The notes under the pieces are model-generated. The model ran no database searches, had not been told where the DNA came from, and saw only the letters and a program-made list of their open reading frames with translations. Of a DNA stretch of 11,938 nucleotides, positions 6,631 to 11,938 are shown in pieces. Within the stretch, counting starts at the first letter, position 1. Every line of letters begins with the position of its first letter. Made by a program: the position numbers and the translations under genes. The DNA lies in the NCBI GenBank assembly GCA_030604345.1, contig JAUVWB010000019.1, positions 1-11,938 of the forward strand, given 5' to 3'. The stretch is from Desulfofustis sp. Its GTDB lineage: Bacteria > Desulfobacterota > Desulfobulbia > Desulfobulbales > Desulfocapsaceae.

Positions 6631-8397
6631 TTAATCCTTCTTCGATGACAGTTCGGGAAAATCCCAGTAGAAATACTCCTGCGCCGGTTGCGCGCCCTGC
6701 TGCTTCTGGCGCTCCACCTCCCGTTCCCGCAGTTCCACGCGGCGGATCTTACCGCTGAGCGTCTTCGGTACCTCGGTGACGAACTCGATGATCCGCGGGA
6801 TCTTGAACTTGGCCAGGATGTTGATGGTATGTTGGAACATGTCCAGGGCCAGTTCGCGGGACGGCTGTTGTCCCTGTTTGAGGATGACGAAGGCCTTGAC
6901 CAGCTGGTGACGTTTTTCGTCGGGAACGCCGACCACGGCGGTCTCGGCCACGGCCGGGTGCTCCATCAGGGCGCTTTCCACCTCGAAAGGACCGACCCGA
7001 TAATCCGAAGACTTGATCACATCGTCGCTGCGGCCGACGAACCACCAGTAGCCGTCCTGATCGATGCTGGCCCGGTCTCCGGTATAGTAGTAGTTGTCGA
7101 TAAAGACCCCGGCCATCTTCTCCGGGTTGCCGATGTATTCGGTGAATAACCCGATGGCTCGCCAGCGATCGAGCCGGACGACGATATGGCCCGGTTCATC
7201 GGGGGTGGTGATCTCCTTGCCGCTGTCGTCGACCAGGGCGACGTCGTACATGAACGACGGGTGGCCGAACGAGCCTTTGCGCATCTTGCCGACCATCCAC
7301 GGGGCGTTGCCGATCATCGCCGTTGACTCGGTCTGACCGTAGAAATCCCTGATTTCGGTACCGGTCATCTTTTGCCATTTGGAGATGACTTCCGGGTTGA
7401 GCGGTTCGCCGGCACCGATGGACTGGCGCAGATGGGAGAAATCGAATCCCGAGGTGTCGAGGTTGATGAAGGCACGCCACGCCGTGGGCGGGGCGCAGAA
7501 GACCGACACCTTGTGTTTGGTGAGGGCCTCCATGTAGGCCATGCCGTCCAGGGCGGTGAAGGAAAACCCGGTACCGGTGGCGCCGACGTTGAGTGGGGCG
7601 AAGAACGAACTCCAGGCCCACTTCGCCCACCCCGGTGCGCTCAGGTTGTGATGGACGTCATCGGGGCGGATACCGGCCATGACCGCCGTGGACAGGTGGC
7701 CGACCGGATAGGAAACGGCGGTGTGGCCGACCCGTTTCGGCAGGCCGGTGGTCCCGGAGGTGAAGAAACAGAACAGCAGATCGTTTGACCTGGTCTTGGC
7801 CCCGACCGCTTCAGGCGATGCTGACGCCAGGTCCTCGTAGCTGACCCAGCCCGGCTTGCTGCCCAGCACGATCTTGATCTTCGCCTGCGAACCGGTGAGC
7901 TTGAGCGCCTCATCGATCATGTCGGTAAAGGTCTCGGCAGCGATCACCGCATTGGGCGGATAGGTGCGGAAACGGAATTCCATTTCTCGCAGGGTCATGG
8001 TGGTGGCCGTCGGTACGTTGACGACGCCGCCCTTGACGCAGGCGTAGGTGGAAAACCAGGTCTCGGGGACGATCGGCACCATCATGTAGAGGTTGTCCCC
8101 TTTCTCGACACCGGCTTGGCGCAGTCGATTGAGACAGCGATTGCCGTTGGCGGCGAATTCCTTATAGGTGAATTGCCGCACCTGCTTGCTGTGGATGTCG
8201 GTCCAGATCAGTGCCGGTTTGTCGCCGCGCTCCTGCACGTGGAGTTCGTCGAAAATCTCCTGGGCCCAGTTGAAATACTCGGGCAGGGCCATTTTGTTCA
8301 GTTTGTCGAAAAAGGCTTTGGCGGCAGCCTCCTGTCGGTCGCTGTCCTCCATCATGTTCAGGTCCATGACCTCTTTGTAGAGTGTCTTCATACCCAT
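6631..8397 (-). CDS. AMP-forming acyl-CoA synthetase, short/medium-chain (MACS-like)
   Basis: This cytoplasmic enzyme activates a carboxylate by way of an acyl-AMP intermediate. At 588 residues it shows the complete adenylate-forming set: phosphate loop TSGTTGLPK (213-221), GAGEPL (328-333), YGQTE (353-357), YTGD (438-441), hinge GRSDDVIKSSDYRVGP (455-470), and the catalytic lysine K550 in TLSGKIRR. The APGWAKWAWSSFFAPL segment and the MEHPAVAETAVVGVPDE block are typical of the medium-chain acyl-CoA synthetase branch, whose members include enzymes active on isobutyrate and 2-methylbutyrate. It is the first gene of the acyl-CoA cluster, behind the promoter at 8490-8518. Two in-frame ATGs (8397 and 8391) stand about 4 and 10 bases after a GGAGG ribosome site, so the start may be the second. 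A short branched substrate is inferred from the neighbours. Confidence 0.93.
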   Translation of the reverse strand: MGMKTLYKEVMDLNMMEDSDRQEAAAKAFFDKLNKMALPEYFNWAQEIFDELHVQERGDKPALIWTDIHSKQVRQFTYKEFAANGNRCLNRLRQAGVEKGDNLYMMVPIVPETWFSTYACVKGGVVNVPTATTMTLREMEFRFRTYPPNAVIAAETFTDMIDEALKLTGSQAKIKIVLGSKPGWVSYEDLASASPEAVGAKTRSNDLLFCFFTSGTTGLPKRVGHTAVSYPVGHLSTAVMAGIRPDDVHHNLSAPGWAKWAWSSFFAPLNVGATGTGFSFTALDGMAYMEALTKHKVSVFCAPPTAWRAFINLDTSGFDFSHLRQSIGAGEPLNPEVISKWQKMTGTEIRDFYGQTESTAMIGNAPWMVGKMRKGSFGHPSFMYDVALVDDSGKEITTPDEPGHIVVRLDRWRAIGLFTEYIGNPEKMAGVFIDNYYYTGDRASIDQDGYWWFVGRSDDVIKSSDYRVGPFEVESALMEHPAVAETAVVGVPDEKRHQLVKAFVILKQGQQPSRELALDMFQHTINILAKFKIPRIIEFVTEVPKTLSGKIRRVELREREVERQKQQGAQPAQEYFYWDFPELSSKKD

Positions 8398-8468
8398 AAT
8401 CCCTCCCCGCGAATAGGTTTGCTATGAGTTGGCGGCCATAACCAGGACAGTCTTCCGAGCCGGCTACT

Positions 8469-8486
8469 ACCGAGCGCTCGATCGGT
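8469..8486 (-). other. Nested palindrome in the synthetase 5' leader
   Basis: CGAGCGCTCG (8471-8480) is a perfect 10-base palindrome. It is overlapped by a second inverted repeat, ACCGA (8469-8473) with TCGGT (8482-8486). It lies right at or just after the start of transcription predicted from the -10 box at 8490-8495, so it could be an operator or a fold at the 5' end of the mRNA. Confidence 0.3.
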
Positions 8487-8489
8487 TCT

Positions 8490-8518
8490 ATAAGATAATA
8501 ATCGGTGATGTTTGTCAA
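8490..8518 (-). promoter_or_regulatory. Sigma70-like promoter of the acyl-CoA synthetase gene
   Basis: Read on the - strand, a perfect -35 box TTGACA (8518-8513) is followed after exactly 17 bases by TCTTAT (8495-8490, four of six consensus bases). Transcription would start near 8483 and leave a leader of about 85 bases. This is the best promoter in the window. It suggests that the acyl-CoA genes are transcribed independently of the pot operon upstream. Confidence 0.55.
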
Positions 8519-8526
8519 AGATTATT
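8497..8526. promoter_or_regulatory. Candidate repressor operator over the synthetase promoter
   Basis: A perfect 7-base inverted repeat, AATAATC (8497-8503) and GATTATT (8520-8526), has a 16-base centre that contains the -35 box. Repressor binding here would occlude RNA polymerase. The - strand reads TTTGAC-N9-CGAT within it, as does the candidate site upstream of tetR (5284-5314), so the TetR protein is the obvious candidate ligand. Inference only. Confidence 0.4.
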
Positions 8527-8643
8527 TTGATTGGAGCGGCGTTTCGTTACGGATGCCGAACCACCGGCTGCACGGGGGGTTGGGCCTCGCGCCGCCGGGG
8601 TGGTGAAGTTTTTTCCGGCCGCCGCCGGATTCCCATCACGGGG

Positions 8644-9687
8644 TTACTGGCCGGTGCGAAGCTTTTCCCAATATTGCTGGTAGATCGGCAGGGCCTCACC
8701 GACGTCGGTCTGGAACTCGCCGTTGTCGACGATCTGGGCGTCGGGGAAAATGATCGGACTGGTGCGGACCTCTTTGTCGAGCAGGGGCAGGGCGCTGAGG
8801 ACCGGGGTGGCGTAACCGTTTTCCTCGACACAGGCCTTGGCCACGTCGGGTCGCAACATGAAGTTGATAAAGGCATGAGCATTTTTGACGTTTCGCGCGC
8901 CCTTCGGAATAACGAAGCTGTCCACCCAGAAGGCGGCCCCTTCCCGTGGGTACACATAGGAGATGGACGGGTTTTCCTGTTGCGCCATCCAGGCCTCACC
9001 ATTCCAGATCATGCCGATGCTGACCTCGCCGGCCAGGTAGGGCAGGCGAGGCGAATCACTGTTGAAGAGCAGGACGTTGGGCATCAGGTCCCGCAGCAGC
9101 TGGTAGGCTTCCTCGATTTCTTTTTGATCCCGGGTGTTTGCCGAGTATCCTTTCATTTTCAAAGCCATGTGGAAGACTTCTCGCATGTCGTCCTGGAGCA
9201 GCAGGCGGCCTTTGAACTCCGGTTTCCATAAATCGGACCAGGAGGTGATGGTATCGGCCGGGATCTCGGCGGTGTTGATACCGATACCGGTGGACCCCCA
9301 CATGTAGGGGATGGAATAGGTGTTGTCGGGATCGAAGGGCCGATCGAGCAGGGTCGGGTCGAGGTCCTGCATCTGGGGCAGCAGGGAATGGTCGAGCGGC
9401 AGCAGCATCCCTTCCCGGCCCATCTTGTTGACGTAATAGGTGGACGGCACCGCCAGATCGTACCCGTCGCCGCTGACCAGTTTCAGTTTGGCGTACATGG
9501 TCTCGTTGCTGTCGTAGGTGGAGTAGACCACCTCGATGCCCGTTTCCTTGGTGAATTGTTCGAGAACGGATTGCGGGATGTATTCGGTCCAATTGTAGAC
9601 GTAGACTTTTTCAGCCGCTCCGACGGGCACGGCGAAGAACAGGGTCAGGATGGCGAACCGCCAGAGCAGATGGTGTTTACCGTGCAT
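8644..9687 (-). CDS. potD: Periplasmic spermidine/putrescine-binding protein
   Basis: This is the extracytoplasmic solute receptor of a polyamine-type ABC importer; it delivers ligand to the PotBC channel. At 347 residues it matches the usual PotD/PotF length. A Sec signal peptide is visible: positive start (HGKHH, R10), hydrophobic core FAILTLFFAVPV, and an Ala-type cleavage site near residues 24-25. There is no lipobox cysteine, which fits a soluble periplasmic protein. The mature N-terminus VYVYNWTEYIP and later IPYMWGSTGIGIN and IGMIWNGEAW are characteristic of the family. The gene overlaps potC by 11 bases and has a textbook AAGGAG ribosome site 7 bases before the ATG, suggesting high expression relative to the permeases. 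The exact ligand (spermidine, putrescine or a related cation) cannot be read from these motifs. Confidence 0.93.
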   Translation of the reverse strand: MHGKHHLLWRFAILTLFFAVPVGAAEKVYVYNWTEYIPQSVLEQFTKETGIEVVYSTYDSNETMYAKLKLVSGDGYDLAVPSTYYVNKMGREGMLLPLDHSLLPQMQDLDPTLLDRPFDPDNTYSIPYMWGSTGIGINTAEIPADTITSWSDLWKPEFKGRLLLQDDMREVFHMALKMKGYSANTRDQKEIEEAYQLLRDLMPNVLLFNSDSPRLPYLAGEVSIGMIWNGEAWMAQQENPSISYVYPREGAAFWVDSFVIPKGARNVKNAHAFINFMLRPDVAKACVEENGYATPVLSALPLLDKEVRTSPIIFPDAQIVDNGEFQTDVGEALPIYQQYWEKLRTGQ

Positions 9688-10450
9688 GTTCTTTCTCCTT
9701 CAATAAAAGCTGACTGATGACGACCAATACCAGGGACAGGGCAACCATCAGGGTCGAGAGCGCGTTGACCTCCGGTTTCACCCCGACCTTGACCATCGAA
9801 AAAATTTTCAACGGCAATACGTCGAAAGACGGGCCGGTGAGAAACGAACTGACAATAACATCATCGAGCGACAGGGTAAAGGAGAGTAACCAACTGGCAA
9901 TCAGGGCCGGGCTCAGCAAAGGCAGAACGACCCGGCGAATCACCTGACTCTCCGAGGCGCCCAGATCCCGGGCGGCATCCAACAGAAACGGGTCGAACCC
10001 CTGGAGCCGGGCGGTGACGGTCATGGTGGTGAAGGGCAGACAAAAAGTGATATGGGCCAGCAGCAGCGACCAGAAACCGAGCGACACGCCGAGCATGACG
10101 AAGAGTACGAGCAGGGCGATGGCGAGGATGATATCCGGCGCCATCATCAGTGTCATCAGGGTACCCTGCAGCACGCGGCGGCCGGTAAATCGATAGAAGG
10201 TGAAGCCGATGGCGGCCAGGGCGCCGATTACGGTGGCCACGGTGGCAGCGCAGAAGGCCACGGCCAACGAGTTTTTGGCGGCCTCCATCAGCCCGGGGTT
10301 GTTCCACATGGCGACGAACCACTGCAGGGTGAAGCCGTCCCAGCTCAGACCGTAGCGATTGGCATTGAAGGCGTTGCCTACCAGGATGGTGATCGGCACA
10401 TAGAGATAGGCGAAAATGAGGGTGAAAAAGAGCCAGCGCACGATTCTCAT
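9677..10450 (-). CDS. potC: Spermidine/putrescine ABC transporter permease (PotC-type)
   Basis: This is one of the two inner-membrane subunits that form the translocation path. The 257 residues start with a membrane helix (about 5-25) and contain several further hydrophobic segments (about 60-87, 98-125, 128-147, 182-205 and 230-250). The cytoplasmic coupling motif that docks on the ATPase, DAARDLGASESQVIRRVVLP, lies at 158-177. NAFNANRYGLSWDGFTLQWF near the N-terminus is typical of PotC/PotI. The ATG overlaps the potB stop in an ATGA arrangement (4 bases), and its own end overlaps potD by 11 bases, so translation is probably coupled along the operon. Confidence 0.93.
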   Translation of the reverse strand: MRIVRWLFFTLIFAYLYVPITILVGNAFNANRYGLSWDGFTLQWFVAMWNNPGLMEAAKNSLAVAFCAATVATVIGALAAIGFTFYRFTGRRVLQGTLMTLMMAPDIILAIALLVLFVMLGVSLGFWSLLLAHITFCLPFTTMTVTARLQGFDPFLLDAARDLGASESQVIRRVVLPLLSPALIASWLLSFTLSLDDVIVSSFLTGPSFDVLPLKIFSMVKVGVKPEVNALSTLMVALSLVLVVISQLLLKEKEHAR

Positions 10451-11298
10451 GGGGCATGACTCCTCTGCGCGAGCTTGCGTAGGACCAATCCGTAGGCGGC
10501 GAGCATCAGGGTCATCATGATAATCAGCGCGACGCTGGTGGCGGAGCCGAGCGGCCAGTTGCGGGCGTTGAGGAATTGCTGATGAATCAGATTGCCGACC
10601 AGCAGCTGGCGGGCGCCGCCGAGCAGCGAGGCGACGTAGAACAGACCCATGGTGGGTACGAAGACCATGATGCAGCCGGCCAGCACTCCGGGCCAGGTGA
10701 GCGGCCAGACGACACGACGGAAGGTGGCGAGAAACCCGGCGCCGAGATCGCGCGCCGCCTCGACGAGCCGATAGTCGAATTTCTCCATGTTGGCATAGAG
10801 CGGCAGGATCATGAAGGGCAGCATCAGGTAGAAGAGCCCGAGGATCACGGCGGTGTCGGTGTAGAGCAGCCTGATCGGCTGATCGATCAGGCCGGTCTGC
10901 AGCAGCAGGGTGTTCAGCAGTCCCTGGGTGCCGAGGACCATGCGGATGGCGTAGGTCCGCACCAGCGAGTTGGTCCAGAACGGGATCATCAGCAGGATCA
11001 GGACCAGCAGGCGGGAACGGCGATCGAGCCGGGCGGTCAGCCAGGCGAAAGGATAGCCGATGACCAGGCAGCAGGCGGTGGTGATCAGAGCCAGGCGGAC
11101 CGAACGCAGCAGCACCTCGAGATAGCCGGGGTCGATCAGCTGGCGGTAAGCGTCCAGTGACAGACGGAGAACGAAGAAGGCTTCGGGATCCTGGCCGAGA
11201 AAGCTGGAGACGACGAGCAGCAACAGGGGCAAGACCCCGAAGAGCACGAGCCAGCTGCCGATCATGGCGATGATCAGGCTTCTTGTCCTACTCTTCAT
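10447..11298 (-). CDS. potB: Spermidine/putrescine ABC transporter permease (PotB-type)
   Basis: This is the partner inner-membrane permease of PotC. The 283 residues open with a long hydrophobic helix (about 8-33). Others follow around 65-90, 97-120, 148-170, 202-228 and 253-275. The ATPase-docking EAA motif is at 180-200 (EAARDLGAGFLATFRRVVWP). IPFWTNSLVRTYA (105-117) is a recognisable PotB/PotH stretch. It starts 11 bases inside the end of potA and has no strong ribosome site of its own, so it probably depends on translation of potA. Confidence 0.94.
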   Translation of the reverse strand: MKSRTRSLIIAMIGSWLVLFGVLPLLLLVVSSFLGQDPEAFFVLRLSLDAYRQLIDPGYLEVLLRSVRLALITTACCLVIGYPFAWLTARLDRRSRLLVLILLMIPFWTNSLVRTYAIRMVLGTQGLLNTLLLQTGLIDQPIRLLYTDTAVILGLFYLMLPFMILPLYANMEKFDYRLVEAARDLGAGFLATFRRVVWPLTWPGVLAGCIMVFVPTMGLFYVASLLGGARQLLVGNLIHQQFLNARNWPLGSATSVALIIMMTLMLAAYGLVLRKLAQRSHAP

Positions 11299-11938
11299 CG
11301 GGCAGCACCACTTCCCAGCCGTGGACCCAGGAGACTTCGACTTTTTCGCCGATCCGGTAGTCGAAGTCAGGATCGTCCTCGTCGAAAAATTCGCAGGCGC
11401 GGACCACCGGTCCGGCGTCCAGTTGAATGGTGGTGTCGAGGGTGGCGCCGCGATAGCTGCGTTCGATAATGGTGCCCGCCAGCTGCGGCATGCCGGCCCG
11501 GATATCGCCGGTCAGACGCAGGTCCTCGGGCCGCAGCAGGATTTGCACGCCGCTGCCCGGAGCCAGCTCGTGCTCGGTGCGGGCCGAGGTGCGCTGACCG
11601 AACAGCCGGACCCGGACATGGCGGTCGTCGATCCGTTCCTCGACCGTGGCCGGCAGGAGGTTGATGTCGCCGATGAAGCGGGCCACGTAAAGGTTGTTCG
11701 GTTCTTCGTAGACTTCGCGGGGCGTGCCGATCTGAGCGATGCGGCCGTTGCGCATGACCACCACCCGGTCGGACATGGAGAGCGCTTCTTCCTGGTCGTG
11801 GGTGACCAGGATGAAGGTGATGTTCATCTCCCGTTGCAGCCGCTTCAACTCGATCTGCATCTCTCTGCGCAGCCGGGCGTCAAGGGCCGACAACGGCTCG
11901 TCCAGGAGGAGTACGCGCGGCCGGTTGATGATCGCCCG
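11288..11938 (-). CDS. potA: Spermidine/putrescine ABC transporter ATPase, C-terminal part
   Basis: This is the cytoplasmic ATPase that drives the PotBC channel. The gene runs off the right edge, so the Walker A and signature motifs are missing here, and the TTG at 11893 is an internal Leu codon rather than a start. Within the window the frame reads Walker B LLLDEP, the D-loop SALDAR and the switch histidine in VTHDQEEAL, then the end of the nucleotide-binding domain (MSDRVVVMRNGRIAQIG, EVYEEP, ARFIGDINLLPA). The final 140 or so residues form a TOBE-type regulatory domain (LLRPEDLRLTG, then WVHGWEVVLPDEE). It is first of the four pot genes in transcription order, as in the classical potABCD arrangement. 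Confidence 0.93.
   Translation of the reverse strand, partial: RAIINRPRVLLLDEPLSALDARLRREMQIELKRLQREMNITFILVTHDQEEALSMSDRVVVMRNGRIAQIGTPREVYEEPNNLYVARFIGDINLLPATVEERIDDRHVRVRLFGQRTSARTEHELAPGSGVQILLRPEDLRLTGDIRAGMPQLAGTIIERSYRGATLDTTIQLDAGPVVRACEFFDEDDPDFDYRIGEKVEVSWVHGWEVVLPDEE

Noticed and set aside
8614..8629. GC-rich hairpin next to a six-T run as the potD terminator
   Set aside because: The T-run is on the + strand and precedes the hairpin. In the - strand transcript the hairpin is followed by A residues, so it is not an intrinsic terminator for potD.
8512..9231. Open frame on the + strand antisense to potD and into the potD-synthetase gap
   Set aside because: Most of it overlaps potD in antisense, with no family motif seen in the translation. 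The gap portion holds a promoter and repeats that explain the sequence better.

Overview
The window (about 12 kb, GC-rich, roughly 60% by eye) looks like a chromosomal segment of a Gram-negative bacterium. A Sec-type signal peptide without a lipobox cysteine on the solute-binding protein fits a diderm periplasm. The mix of B12-dependent acyl-CoA mutase, acyl-CoA synthetases, acyl-CoA dehydrogenase and a polyamine-type ABC transporter would suit a fatty-acid-oxidising Desulfobacterota-like organism, but that placement is inference. I see no mobile elements, CRISPR arrays, tRNA or rRNA genes.

Layout. At the left edge the 3' part of a medium-chain-type fatty acyl-CoA ligase runs on the + strand and ends at 1045. 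Everything else is on the - strand. Read in the direction of transcription from the right edge, there is first a potABCD-type spermidine/putrescine ABC operon: potA (cut by the window end), potB, potC and potD. Each junction overlaps by 4 or 11 bases. After a 246-base gap with a good sigma70-like promoter overlapped by an inverted repeat come four genes for acyl-CoA chemistry: an AMP-forming acyl-CoA synthetase (8397-6631), a short-chain acyl-CoA dehydrogenase (6548-5400), a TetR-family regulator (5225-4584) and icmF (4413-1135), a fused B12-dependent isobutyryl-CoA mutase with its own G-protein chaperone. A large two-tier stem-loop (1050-1113) separates icmF from the convergent + strand ligase.

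How the genes fit together. The synthetase could activate a short branched acid such as isobutyrate. IcmF interconverts isobutyryl-CoA and n-butyryl-CoA. The dehydrogenase would oxidise butyryl-CoA to crotonyl-CoA, which enters ordinary beta-oxidation encoded elsewhere. The TetR protein is a natural candidate acyl-CoA-responsive switch. The cluster therefore reads as a compact isobutyrate (or related branched acid, e.g. pivalate) utilisation module beside an unrelated polyamine importer.

The spacers are rich in structure. There are strong stem-loops after the synthetase (6585-6623), after tetR (4506-4544) and after icmF (1050-1113), and a 12-base palindrome after the dehydrogenase (5357-5368). 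A 10-base word (GACTAGGTTG) occurs in the spacers on both sides of the dehydrogenase gene, and a TTTGAC-N9-CGAT pattern inside an inverted repeat occurs upstream of both the synthetase and tetR. These are candidate regulatory sites, not demonstrated ones.
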